Origin: Blautia hydrogenotrophica DSM 10507
Lineage (GTDB): Bacteria; Bacillota; Clostridia; Lachnospirales; Lachnospiraceae
Length of the DNA: 64,000 nt
Direction of reading: 5' to 3'
Assembly: GCF_034356035.1 (NCBI RefSeq)
Contig: NZ_CP136423.1
Coordinates: 2,170,001-2,234,000 of the forward strand
Within the stretch, counting starts at the first letter, position 1. Every line of letters starts with the position of its first letter. Both the position numbers and the translations under genes were made by a program. Shown piece after piece: positions 55,346 to 63,309 of this stretch. A model generated the notes under the pieces. That model had not been told where the DNA came from. It saw only the letters and a list, made by a program, of their open reading frames with translations, and did not search any database.

Positions 55346-55395
55346 TATATAATAGAAAAGACCTTGTTGCGCGAATGTATGAAAGTCCTGTCCAG
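55346..55395 (-). repeat. Hairpin-only family B fragment, reverse orientation
   Basis: Read on the minus strand it matches the end of full copies (GACTTTCATACATTCGCG, then AAGGTCTTTTCTATTATA). Its right end abuts the T-run of the cotJABC terminator. It lies between cotJC and cysK. Confidence 0.5.
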
Positions 55396-55404
55396 TGAAA
55401 GTTC

Positions 55405-56331
55405 TCAGGAGAACAATTCTGTAGACAGATAACGCTCTCCTGTATCAGGCAAAAGAACTACAACATTTTTGTCCCGACTTTCCTCAGACCTAGCCAAGCG
55501 AATCGCCGCCCACAGCGCAGCACCCGAGGATATCCCTGCTAAAATCCCTTCTGTTCTTGCTAATAATCTGCTGGTCTCAAAAGCGTCTTCTGCTTCGACT
55601 GAAATTACCTCGTCATAGATATTCGTATCTAAGATCTCCGGTACAAATCCTGCACCAATTCCCTGTATCTTATGAGGCCCTGCCTCTCCTCGGCTCAACA
55701 CAGGAGATGCCTCCGGTTCCACCGCCACAACCTTAATGTCACGGTTTTTACTTTTCAGAAATTCTCCTGTCCCAGTAATGGTACCGCCAGTCCCCACACC
55801 CGCGACAAAATAATCCACTTCTCCATCCATATCTTCCCAGATCTCCGGCCCTGTGGTCAAGCGGTGCACCTGCGGATTCGCCTGGTTTTCAAACTGTCCG
55901 AGAGTCACACTTCCCTCGATCTCTCCTGCCAGAGCTTTAGCCTTCTCGATGGCACCTTTCATTCCCTTTGCCCCCTCTGTCAGCACCAGCTCCGCCCCAT
56001 AAGCTTTCACTAATTTTCTCCGCTCGACGCTCATCGTCTCTGGCATAACCAAGATTAGGCGAAGCCCCATGGCCGCAGCTGCCGCTGCCAGGCCAATTCC
56101 CGTGTTACCGCTAGTAGGTTCTACTAAAACACTACCCTCTTGAATCACACCTCGCCTCTTTGCATCCTCGATCATTGCCTTGGCAATTCGATCTTTCACG
56201 CTCCCTGCCGGGTTAAAAGACTCTAGTTTTGCATATATTCTTCCCTTTAACTGCAACTTATCTTCTATTTTTTTTAGTTCCACAATTGGCGTCTTTCCTA
56301 CAAGTTCCTGAATAGATGTATAAATTCTCAT
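55405..56331 (-). CDS. cysK: Cysteine synthase (O-acetylserine sulfhydrylase)
   Basis: A PLP enzyme that makes cysteine from O-acetylserine and sulfide. The 308 residues carry the PLP Lys in [11 protein letters not shown] (about 47), [11 protein letters not shown] (about 74), and [14 protein letters not shown] (about 179). It lies 13 bases after metY and shares its transcript. Confidence 0.97.
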   Translation of the reverse strand: MRIYTSIQELVGKTPIVELKKIEDKLQLKGRIYAKLESFNPAGSVKDRIAKAMIEDAKRRGVIQEGSVLVEPTSGNTGIGLAAAAAAMGLRLILVMPETMSVERRKLVKAYGAELVLTEGAKGMKGAIEKAKALAGEIEGSVTLGQFENQANPQVHRLTTGPEIWEDMDGEVDYFVAGVGTGGTITGTGEFLKSKNRDIKVVAVEPEASPVLSRGEAGPHKIQGIGAGFVPEILDTNIYDEVISVEAEDAFETSRLLARTEGILAGISSGAALWAAIRLARSEESRDKNVVVLLPDTGERYLSTELFS

Positions 56332-56344
56332 TTTTATTCCTCCT

Positions 56345-57637
56345 TTATCTTTTCAAGGCTGCAAAACCAAGCTCCAAATCTTCCAAAATATCCTCTATGT
56401 TCTCCGTTCCTATGGAAAGTCTCACGGTACTCTGAGAAATCCCCTGCTCCTGCAACTCTTCTTCTGTGAGTTGGGAATGTGTCGTTGAAGCTGGATGTAT
56501 TACTAGAGATTTCACATCCGCTACATTGGCCAATAGAGAAAATAGTTCCAAATGATCAATAAATTTCTTCGCCTGCTCTTCTTTCCCCCGAATCTCAAAG
56601 GTGAAAATTGAACCGCCGCCATTTGGAAAATATCTCTGATATAACTCCCTCTGCTCGCCTTCTGCTAATGCTGGATGATTGACCTTCTTTACCATTGGAT
56701 GACCGGATAGATATTCCACAACTTTTTTCGCATTTTCCACATGACGTTCCACCCTCAAAGACAGTGTCTCAAGCCCCTGCAACAGCAAAAACGCATGAAA
56801 CGGTGAGAGCGTCGCCCCCATATCTCTTAATAAAACAGCCCTTACCTGAGTAATCCAAGCTGCTCTACCTGCAACGTCCACAAAGCTTAGTCCGTGATAG
56901 CTGGGATTTGGCTGAGTAATCCAGGGAAACTTACCACTGTTTTTCCAATCAAAGTTCCCGCTATCTACAATAATTCCCCCTAAAGTAGTCCCATGACCGC
57001 CTATGAACTTGGTGGCTGAGTGTATCACAATATCTGCTCCATGTTCAATCGGTCGAAACAAATACGGCGTCGCAAAAGTATTGTCCACAACCAGAGGTAT
57101 CCCATTCCTGTGGGCAATCTGAGCCAGAGCATCCAAATTAATCAAATTTGAATTTGGGTTCCCCAATGTCTCTACAAAAATGGCCTTTGTATTCTCTCTC
57201 ACAGCCTCAGAAAAATTATTTAAATCCTCGGGAGCCACGAATGTTGTCTCTACTCCAAAATCTGCCAGAGTATGTGCCAACAAATTATAACTGCCTCCAT
57301 AGATCGTCTTTGCCGCAATAATATGATCTCCTGCATGGGCCAGTCCCTGAAATGTATATGTGATGGCTGCTGCCCCAGATGCTACAGCTAAAGCTGCCAC
57401 ACCTTTTTCCAGAGCACAAATTCTTTTCTCTAGTACCTCCTGTGTAGAATTGGTCAGCCTTCCATAAATATTCCCCTCATCTTGTAGGCTAAATCTCGCA
57501 GCCGCATGTTCACAATTCTCAAACACGTAAGATGTCGTCTGATAAATTGGCACTGCTCTTGCTCCTGTCACTGAATCTGCTTTTTCCTGTCCCACATGTA
57601 ACTGAAGTGTCTCAAAACGATAATTTTTTTCTCTCAT
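56345..57637 (-). CDS. metY: O-acetylhomoserine sulfhydrylase
   Basis: A PLP enzyme of the Cys/Met metabolism family that makes homocysteine from O-acetylhomoserine and sulfide. It starts [18 protein letters not shown] at 57637, after GGAGG; a longer frame to 57676 lacks support. PLP Lys in [15 protein letters not shown] (about 205). The length, 430, fits MetY rather than cystathionine synthase (about 380). It precedes cysK; both use sulfide. Confidence 0.95.
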   Translation of the reverse strand: MREKNYRFETLQLHVGQEKADSVTGARAVPIYQTTSYVFENCEHAAARFSLQDEGNIYGRLTNSTQEVLEKRICALEKGVAALAVASGAAAITYTFQGLAHAGDHIIAAKTIYGGSYNLLAHTLADFGVETTFVAPEDLNNFSEAVRENTKAIFVETLGNPNSNLINLDALAQIAHRNGIPLVVDNTFATPYLFRPIEHGADIVIHSATKFIGGHGTTLGGIIVDSGNFDWKNSGKFPWITQPNPSYHGLSFVDVAGRAAWITQVRAVLLRDMGATLSPFHAFLLLQGLETLSLRVERHVENAKKVVEYLSGHPMVKKVNHPALAEGEQRELYQRYFPNGGGSIFTFEIRGKEEQAKKFIDHLELFSLLANVADVKSLVIHPASTTHSQLTEEELQEQGISQSTVRLSIGTENIEDILEDLELGFAALKR

Positions 57638-57694
57638 AAATACGCCTCCACTATTGGTCATCTGTCTAAAACACACATACTTTTACTCATTTTG

Positions 57695-57754
57695 TCAACA
57701 CATTCGCCCATTTCTATAATTTTGTCTCAGAAGCTTTCCAAATAATTTTGCCAT
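57695..57754 (-). CDS. Possible 19-residue leader peptide ending in Cys, upstream of metY
   Basis: An ATG after TAGGAG at suitable spacing opens a 19-codon frame (MAKLFGKLLRQNYRNGRMC) whose last codon before TGA is Cys. It starts about 24 bases after the predicted transcription start of metY-cysK. Translation is not shown; Cys-dependent attenuation is inference. Confidence 0.4.
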   Translation of the reverse strand: MAKLFGKLLRQNYRNGRMC

Positions 57755-57774
57755 CTTTTTACTCCTATATTTTT

Positions 57775-57821
57775 TATAGGATATAGATTACCACTTATAT
57801 CCTACTATGTCAATAGGATAT
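57775..57821 (-). promoter_or_regulatory. Promoter and palindromic operator of metY-cysK
   Basis: Promoter on the minus strand: TTGACA (57808-57813), 17-bp spacer, TAATCT (57785-57790). The operator ATATCCTA-N9-TAGGATAT (57797-57821) is a perfect inverted repeat over the -35, and a third ATAGGATAT lies at 57776-57784 near the transcription start. An Rrf2-family regulator gene lies about 230 bases away. Confidence 0.7.
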
Positions 57822-57854
57822 TTTATTATAGTATCTGACCATGTCACATCAATT

Positions 57855-57981
57855 TATGTGTCACTACATCACCACTATGCGATGAAACTTCTCATTTCAG
57901 CATACACATACAAAGCAGAGCATTTGTGTCCTAGGAAAAAACATTCAAACATTAACGTGACAATGGTTTCCTAGGACATAA
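57855..57981 (+). repeat. Family B structured repeat, diverged copy
   Basis: The left half is eroded. The inner CATTAACGTGACAATGG matches the family. The terminal hairpin has arms TGTCCTAGGAAA (57927-57938) and TTTCCTAGGACA (57967-57978), different bases from other copies but perfectly paired. The right end abuts the terminator of the Rrf2 gene. Confidence 0.6.
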
Positions 57982-58025
57982 AAAATACGCTTTGCAAAGA
58001 TTTTTACCTCTTTACAAAACGTATT
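57981..58025 (-). terminator. Terminator of the Rrf2-type regulator gene
   Basis: AATACG and CGTATT close a longer stem with mismatches (TTTGCAAAG with CTTTACAAA). On the minus strand a T-run follows. It makes the regulator monocistronic, apart from metY-cysK. Confidence 0.65.
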
Positions 58026-58050
58026 TCTATTCAGCCGCTCTTAGATTCTT

Positions 58051-58455
58051 TTAGTTTTTCAGTAAATCCGCTAGTGTCACGCTGTCCAGGTACTCCCCAA
58101 TCCGCCGGTCCAACTCCTTCCACATAGGCAACGTCAGGCAAGTCATTGACCTACCACAGGCCTCCTCTTCACACTCAAGACAGGACACAGGCGCCAAGCT
58201 ACCCTCTGTCAGCCTCAAAATCTCTCCGACCGTATAATCCTGTGCACTCCTAGCCAGTTGATAACCACCTTTTTTTCCCATCTGACTTCTCAAATAACCG
58301 CCTTTGTTCAGAATAGAAATAATCATCTCTAAGTACTTCACAGAAATTTCCTGTCGCTGAGCGATGGAAGCCACAGAAGTATATGCTTTGGGATCCTGTT
58401 GCGCCAGATCCAACATCACTCGAATCGCGTATCTTCCTTTTGTAGAAATTTTCAT
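58051..58455 (-). CDS. Rrf2-family transcriptional regulator next to metY-cysK
   Basis: A 134-residue winged-helix regulator starting MKISTKGRYAIRVM. Cysteines at 92, 95, 100 and 106 (C-x2-C-x4-C-x5-C) differ in spacing from the IscR-like protein at 8052. Its position suggests a CymR-like role in cysteine and sulfur gene control, acting on the palindrome at 57797-57821. It may sense Fe-S or redox state through the Cys cluster. The function is inferred from context. Confidence 0.8.
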   Translation of the reverse strand: MKISTKGRYAIRVMLDLAQQDPKAYTSVASIAQRQEISVKYLEMIISILNKGGYLRSQMGKKGGYQLARSAQDYTVGEILRLTEGSLAPVSCLECEEEACGRSMTCLTLPMWKELDRRIGEYLDSVTLADLLKN

Positions 58456-58525
58456 AACCTATCACTTCAGTCAGGTGTACAGTCCTGCTTCCTTTCTCAA
58501 TCGTTGCGCTTGCATCGCGCTATAG

Positions 58526-58545
58526 GGAGAAAATAAGTTTTCTCC
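58526..58545. promoter_or_regulatory. Palindrome in the leader of the Rrf2-type gene
   Basis: GGAGAAAATAAGTTTTCTCC has perfect 8-base arms around TAAG. It lies a few bases after the promoter of the Rrf2-type gene. It could be an operator or a hairpin; it lacks a T-run, so it is probably not a terminator. Confidence 0.35.
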
Positions 58546-58551
58546 AGCTCC

Positions 58552-58580
58552 ATTATATTCGAGCAAGACGTCATCAGCAA
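58552..58580 (-). promoter_or_regulatory. Promoter of the Rrf2-type regulator
   Basis: On the minus strand: -35 TTGCTG (58575-58580), 17-bp spacer, perfect -10 TATAAT (58552-58557). Confidence 0.6.
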
Positions 58581-58614
58581 GGGATGAACAGAAAATTTTT
58601 TAGATTGCTCCAGC

Positions 58615-59511
58615 TTATTCATTGAAAAAAACCTTGATAGACAGCCTCTCTTCGTGTATCTTAGCCATGATCTCTCCTCCCAGCTTCTCCACCAAAATTT
58701 TGACTACGGCGAGCCCCAGCCCCGTTCCCTCTTCATGTGTTGAACTGTCTCCTGTATAAAATCGCTCAAACAGCCTGTCTATGTCTAACTTAGAAATATC
58801 CCTGACCGGATTCTCAATACAAAAGATTCCTTGATCTTTCTTCGTCTGGCAGACAGAAATTTTTATATTCCCACTTGAATACCTGACCGCATTTACAAAA
58901 AGATTTTGCAGTACTCTCTCAACCATACCACAATCTGAGAGAAGAAACACGGAGCAGTCTGGAAGACAAACTTCAGGGAAAATCCCCCGCCTCTCCAAGA
59001 TCGGTGCATTCTCCGCCAATAGATTCATTACCATGTTGCTCAGATTGACCTTTTCTTTTCTCGGAATGATCTGTTCTGTATCCAAAAGTGACAACTCATA
59101 AAAAGTATTCACCAAATCCTTCATCTTTTCCGTCCTACTCAAAATGAGATCTACCCGTCTTCTCTGTTCCTCCGACAGTTCCGAGGAACAAAGCAACTGT
59201 ATATGTCCGAGAATCACAGTCAAAGGTGTGCGCAAATCATGTGAGAGGTTCGCCACAGACTCTTTTAAAGAAACTTCATGCCGCTGGGCAGTTACTACCG
59301 CCTGCCTCTGTCTGGCTCTGTGCTGATTCAACAATGTGGCCAGACGCTCCACATCTTTATCTATCAAAGAAATATCCAGCATTTTTTCAGAGTTTCTACA
59401 GAGAGAATCCTGTACCTGACAGGCCAGACTTCTCACCTGTCTCTTCAACAGACCATACTTTACAACCAAGATCAGGACCGTCGCTCCCAACACCCAAAAT
59501 AGAATTTCCAT
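58615..59511 (-). CDS. Sensor histidine kinase of a LanRK/CprRK-type system
   Basis: A 298-residue kinase with a single N-terminal transmembrane helix and hardly any extracellular part. The H box SHDLRTPLT (His91) is followed by a dimerisation helix and a HATPase domain with NLFVNAVRYS and GTGLGLAVV. The start at 59511 has GGAGG close upstream; the frame from 59535 is less likely. It is the last gene of the operon and probably pairs with the regulator at 62222. Confidence 0.88.
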   Translation of the reverse strand: MEILFWVLGATVLILVVKYGLLKRQVRSLACQVQDSLCRNSEKMLDISLIDKDVERLATLLNQHRARQRQAVVTAQRHEVSLKESVANLSHDLRTPLTVILGHIQLLCSSELSEEQRRRVDLILSRTEKMKDLVNTFYELSLLDTEQIIPRKEKVNLSNMVMNLLAENAPILERRGIFPEVCLPDCSVFLLSDCGMVERVLQNLFVNAVRYSSGNIKISVCQTKKDQGIFCIENPVRDISKLDIDRLFERFYTGDSSTHEEGTGLGLAVVKILVEKLGGEIMAKIHEERLSIKVFFNE

Positions 59512-59537
59512 GGACCTCCTCCTTCTCCTGAGCACTT

Positions 59538-60275
59538 TTACCTGAAATCACTTTTTTTGAAAATCTTCCAAGCCATCAGAAAAAATACACCTGCCCATAC
59601 CACACCGACCAAGATACCCTCAGGCTGCCAAAGCTGTGGAGTACTCACAACCACTCTAATCTGATAAATAGGCAAAAAGGCCACTGGAAACCCTAGCATC
59701 ATTCCATACCCTAAATATAGGCTGAGCACAAATACCGTCCCAGCAGTGACTCCGACTGCTTTTTTCATACTTTTAGACCAACAGCAAACACAAATTGTTA
59801 GGAGAAAAACCGCGCTGTTCAGCAAAACAGAATAGGAAAATGCTTTCAGCGCATGGCAGAAAAAATCGCCTGGCCTGGCAATCCCAAACCGTGGATACTC
59901 ACGAATACAACCGGCAACTGGATATATGAAGGTCATAAAATGAAAAGCTGCCAGATAAACCACTGCCTTGCTGACAAAAACAGACTTTCTCGAATGCCCA
60001 GCACTAATCTCCAATCCAACTGTCCTAGACGAAAACTCTTGCCCCAGAATCACAGACAGAAGTGTTGAAACCAAGATCAGTAAAAAGGTAGAATCATAGA
60101 CCATGCCATCTAAGATATCTTCCAGCGATGCAGCTGCACCGCCAGAAGGCCCCATCACTTCTGATAGATAAGTGTCCGCGGTAAAAAAGCCCAATAAAAA
60201 TACACCTGCCATCCCATACCAATAGAATAAATTGTGCTGCAACTGATATCTATCCATTTTCAGTAAGTTTATCAC
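59538..60275 (-). CDS. ABC transporter permease, lantibiotic-immunity type (second)
   Basis: A 245-residue membrane protein with six hydrophobic segments and an N-terminal amphipathic stretch (MINLLKMDRYQLQHN). It fits the LanG/CprC-type permeases that pair with a second permease and an ATPase. It lies 12 bases after the first permease. Confidence 0.8.
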   Translation of the reverse strand: MINLLKMDRYQLQHNLFYWYGMAGVFLLGFFTADTYLSEVMGPSGGAAASLEDILDGMVYDSTFLLILVSTLLSVILGQEFSSRTVGLEISAGHSRKSVFVSKAVVYLAAFHFMTFIYPVAGCIREYPRFGIARPGDFFCHALKAFSYSVLLNSAVFLLTICVCCWSKSMKKAVGVTAGTVFVLSLYLGYGMMLGFPVAFLPIYQIRVVVSTPQLWQPEGILVGVVWAGVFFLMAWKIFKKSDFR

Positions 60276-60287
60276 ACCAATCCCCCT

Positions 60288-60983
60288 CTATCTCAAATCA
60301 GATCTTCGAAAAATACCATACGTACAAAAAAATAAGGCCAAAATACCAACAACATCCACTACCCAGATCACTGGCATAAAAGCTGGCAAGGGCTGTTCAC
60401 AGAGCAGTCTTAACTGTCCCATCGGTAAGATCGCAGCCGCAGATTGAGCTACAACGCTATTGAGCCAGAAAATCGACACAAAGAAAAGCACCATAGAAGC
60501 CACCAAAGTTCTTCCTATATCCCGAAAAGCTATCGCCAAAAAGAAAGTCGGCATGCACATAGCCAGCGTAACAACCAGACTTAAGACGCTTATTATCCCG
60601 AATTCTAACGCAGAGAAAACCTTTTCTTCCACCAGATTTTCTCCTGATATACCACACAACAGAACCGGCAAGAGCAGAACTACCGCACAAGAAACTTGGT
60701 AAGTAACCACCTTTGCCAGCAAAACTTTGATTCTCTTATGCCCGGCTTCCACATACCAGTACAAAGTACCCTGTTGAAATTCACCTCCTACCCAGATAGC
60801 TCCCCAGATGTTTGTCAAAAAGGAAAGAAGCGGTACATTATAGAGAGCGGAATAAAACAAATGTGACGTCTGTCTGCCATCCAGCAAAAGCACTCTTCCC
60901 AAAAGAAAGGAAACCAACCCGATCATCCAAAAACTGCCGTTGTGAGCTAACTTATAGAATTCAGCTCTCAAAAGGTTTGCCAT
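60288..60983 (-). CDS. ABC transporter permease, lantibiotic-immunity type (first)
   Basis: A 231-residue membrane protein beginning MANLLRAEFYKLAHNG, then six hydrophobic helices. It resembles LanE/CprB-type permeases. Its start overlaps the ATPase gene by 16 bases, suggesting coupled translation. Confidence 0.8.
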   Translation of the reverse strand: MANLLRAEFYKLAHNGSFWMIGLVSFLLGRVLLLDGRQTSHLFYSALYNVPLLSFLTNIWGAIWVGGEFQQGTLYWYVEAGHKRIKVLLAKVVTYQVSCAVVLLLPVLLCGISGENLVEEKVFSALEFGIISVLSLVVTLAMCMPTFFLAIAFRDIGRTLVASMVLFFVSIFWLNSVVAQSAAAILPMGQLRLLCEQPLPAFMPVIWVVDVVGILALFFCTYGIFRRSDLR

Positions 60984-61894
60984 CTATTCTCCCCCACCTT
61001 CGTCAAAAAATAATCTTCCAGAGTTCCCCCGGTAATCGAAAGACCCGTGACAAGGATTTGTGCTTCAGCCAGCGCCTTGGCTACCTTCTCCATATTGTCC
61101 AAGTAATCGTACAGGCGAATTTCATTGTCAGGCATCATCCGAAAATGATCTGTGAGCAGCCTTTCTTCAATGGCCAGGATTGCCCCTTGCGTGTCCGTCG
61201 TTCTGATAGAAATATACCGTTTGCAGTGTTCATTCAGGGCACGTACCGAAATCTCCTCAACGATTCTTCCTCTGTCAATAAAAATGAACTCTGTTGCAGT
61301 CTGATATAACTCCTCCAAAATATGGCTGGAAATCAGAATGGTCATCCCATATTCCTGGTTCAAAGTTTTCAAAAGCCTTCGTATCTTTACAATACCGTCA
61401 GGGTCAAGACCATTCACAGGCTCATCCAATATCAAAAACTCCGGTGTGTTCAGCAGCGCCATTGCGATTCCTAAACGCTGTTTCATTCCAAGAGAAAAAT
61501 TACGTACCTTTTTTTGACTCTTTTCCAGTCCCACCAGTTTCAATGTCCTGTCAATGCTCTCTTTGTCTGGGACTCCCCGTAAAATGCGCTGTACCTCCAG
61601 ATTCTGCCAGGCTGTCAGATTCGGAAATAGCGCAGGACTCTCAATCATACTGCCTATCCTTTTTCTTTGTTCCTGTAATTTCTCAGTAGCTGATTCTCCC
61701 CATAATGCGAGTTTCCCGCTGCTGGGAAACGCCAAACCAGTAATCAGACGCAAAAAAGTAGTTTTCCCCGCACCATTTTGTCCGACAAAACCATAGATTT
61801 TCCCTTGTTCAAGCCTTAAATTGACCTGCTCTAGTACGGCCGTTTTCCTGTAAAACTTCGTTAACGCTTGTGTCTCCAAAACAACTGATTTCAT
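60968..61894 (-). CDS. ABC transporter ATP-binding protein, lantibiotic-immunity type
   Basis: A 308-residue ATPase with Walker A GQNGAGKTT (38-46), signature FSLGMKQRLGIA (about 143), Walker B LILDEPVNGLDPDG and ISSHILEEL. The C-terminal 90 residues are an accessory domain. With two small permeases and a two-component system it matches LanFEG or CprABC modules, which move lantibiotics and other cationic peptides away from the membrane. No lantibiotic synthesis genes are in the window. Confidence 0.88.
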   Translation of the reverse strand: MKSVVLETQALTKFYRKTAVLEQVNLRLEQGKIYGFVGQNGAGKTTFLRLITGLAFPSSGKLALWGESATEKLQEQRKRIGSMIESPALFPNLTAWQNLEVQRILRGVPDKESIDRTLKLVGLEKSQKKVRNFSLGMKQRLGIAMALLNTPEFLILDEPVNGLDPDGIVKIRRLLKTLNQEYGMTILISSHILEELYQTATEFIFIDRGRIVEEISVRALNEHCKRYISIRTTDTQGAILAIEERLLTDHFRMMPDNEIRLYDYLDNMEKVAKALAEAQILVTGLSITGGTLEDYFLTKVGENRWQTF

Positions 61895-61918
61895 AACCTA
61901 ACCTCCTTCATATCCCTA

Positions 61919-61949
61919 TCTTAAGAGGCAATCTTAAAAAATTCCTTAA
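61919..61949 (-). promoter_or_regulatory. Triple TTAAG repeat upstream of the ABC operon
   Basis: On the minus strand TTAAGG, TTAAGA and TTAAGA occur at 12- and 13-base spacing just upstream of the ATPase gene. Direct repeats near a promoter are typical of OmpR-type regulator sites. The assignment is inference. Confidence 0.35.
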
Positions 61950-61990
61950 ATCTCCACAAAAAAATAATTTTCAGCCTTCCTCGTACCATA

Positions 61991-62200
61991 CTCTTTCCTG
62001 TAACCGAACAAAGTGGGCAAGCCCACTTCAACTCCCCCATCCCCTCAATCTTTGAGGGGCGCAGTCCCACTTTGCACGCCGCCGCAACACCGCCTTGCGG
62101 TGCACTACCTCGTTGCGGCGTGTGCATCCCTAACGTAGCGTTTATGTAATAGGAAAGGGCTTTCACGCATTAGCGTGACAAGGTCTTTCCTATTATATAA
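61991..62200 (+). repeat. Family B structured repeat, full copy (best preserved)
   Basis: In order it shows CTTTCCTGTAACC, AAAGTGGGCAAGCCCACTT (hairpin), CCCCTCAATCTTTGAGGGG (hairpin), CCCACTTTGCACGCC, GCCGCAACACCG, TTGCGGCGTGTGCATCC, and the terminal hairpin TATGTAATAGGAAAG/CTTTCCTATTATATA (62143-62199). The inner loop holds CACGC-ATTA-GCGTG. It lies between the ABC operon and the regulator gene and abuts the regulator terminator. Confidence 0.8.
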
Positions 62201-62242
62201 AAAATGCATAAAACCAAGGGCTCATCCCTCAGCCTTATGCAT
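62197..62242 (-). terminator. Terminator of the response regulator gene
   Basis: On the minus strand ATGCATAAGGCTGAGGG pairs with CCCTTGGTTTTATGCAT (several G-U pairs) and is followed by TTTTTT. The 5' arm lies inside the end of the coding region, and the stop codon is in the loop region. Confidence 0.75.
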
Positions 62243-62908
62243 CCGATAACCAATTCCCCATACTGTATCAATGAATTCCCGGTCCGGGCAGATTTTTCTC
62301 AACTTGCTCCTCAGATTACTTATATGGACATTTAACGTATTGTCCTCGCTGATATATTCCATATTCCAGACACTTTGAAATAAATTGGCCTTGGAAAAAA
62401 TTTTGTCCGGAAACTCCATCAGCAGCCTTAAAAGTGCAAATTCTTTCGCAGTCAACACCAATTCACACCCTTGTAATGTCGCCGTATGCCTCTCTAAATC
62501 CAAGAGCAGGTCTTCACACCGCAAAATATCTTTGGATTTTTCCCAAATCCCGACTCGACGCAAGTTGCTCTCAATTCTCGCGAGTACCTCTTCCATGTCA
62601 AAGGGTTTCGTGATATAGTCATCTGCTCCCTGACGCAGTAAGTCAATCTTATTCTGCGTTGTCTCTTTCGCTGAGATCACAATTACAGGCATCAAAAAGT
62701 TTTCCCGTATTTCCGCCAGAACACCCTCTCCACTTTGATATGGCAGCATCAAATCCAACAGTACCAAGTCCACCTTCTTCTGCCTCAGGCATTCTGAGAC
62801 ATGGAGACCCTGATATAAGTTGACAGTCTCATACCCCTTTCCACTTAGAAATCCCGACAACAACTTATTGATCTCTACATCATCTTCAACAATCAAAATC
62901 CGTCTCAT
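62222..62908 (-). CDS. OmpR-family response regulator of the LanRK/CprRK-type system
   Basis: A 228-residue regulator with a receiver domain (acidic pair VEDD, phospho-Asp52 in LVLLDLMLP, Lys in ITKPFD) and a winged-helix C-terminus (VLTAKEFALLRLLME). It is followed by a terminator and a family B repeat, so it is transcribed apart from the ABC-kinase genes it probably controls. Confidence 0.93.
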   Translation of the reverse strand: MRRILIVEDDVEINKLLSGFLSGKGYETVNLYQGLHVSECLRQKKVDLVLLDLMLPYQSGEGVLAEIRENFLMPVIVISAKETTQNKIDLLRQGADDYITKPFDMEEVLARIESNLRRVGIWEKSKDILRCEDLLLDLERHTATLQGCELVLTAKEFALLRLLMEFPDKIFSKANLFQSVWNMEYISEDNTLNVHISNLRSKLRKICPDREFIDTVWGIGYRMHKAEG

Positions 62909-62955
62909 CTCACCGCTCCAACATCCGCAATTGACATTTTCTGTTCACGGAAGGT

Positions 62956-62984
62956 ATTATACTCTTTTTAGCCAAGAACCGCAA
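62956..62984 (-). promoter_or_regulatory. Promoter of the response regulator
   Basis: On the minus strand: -35 TTGCGG (62979-62984), 17-bp spacer, perfect -10 TATAAT (62956-62961), 48 bases before the start codon. Confidence 0.6.
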
Positions 62985-63007
62985 CGAAAATCACATGGCA
63001 GAATTTC

Positions 63008-63206
63008 TTATAACAGGAACAAAGTAGGCAAGCTCACTTCAACTTCTTCCAGCCCCTCAGTCTTGAGAGGCGCCCCACTTTGCACGCTGAACACAACCGC
63101 TTGCGGCGACTACTTCTTATACGAGTGTGTATCTTTAGCGGAACGTTTATGTAATAGGACAGTACTTTCGTGCATCAGCGTGGCAAGATCTTTCCTATTA
63201 CATAAA
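63008..63206 (+). repeat. Family B structured repeat, full copy
   Basis: It has AACAAAGTAGGCAAGCTCACTT, CCCCTCAGTCTTGAGAGG, CCCACTTTGCACGC, and the terminal hairpin TTTATGTAATAGGA/TCCTATTACATAAA (63146-63206) around an inner CATCAGCGTGGCAAG. The right end lies 3 bases from the terminator of the flavoprotein gene. Confidence 0.75.
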
Positions 63207-63255
63207 AGTAGGACAGAAAATTGCCATGACCTGGTCTGGCAAAATTTTCTGTCCT
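63207..63255 (-). terminator. Terminator of the flavodoxin-fold gene
   Basis: A perfect 13-bp stem AGGACAGAAAATT/AATTTTCTGTCCT, extended inward by TTGCCA/TGGCAA-type pairing, about 55 bases after the stop. A short T-run follows on the minus strand. Confidence 0.75.
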
Positions 63256-63309
63256 TATTCATTCCAAACTTTAAAAAGTCCCAATGGCTAATAGCCTTTA
63301 TGCTTTTTC

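Noticed and set aside
57638..57790. SAM or T-box riboswitch in the metY leader
   Set aside because: No conserved riboswitch core could be found; the leader holds only short open frames.
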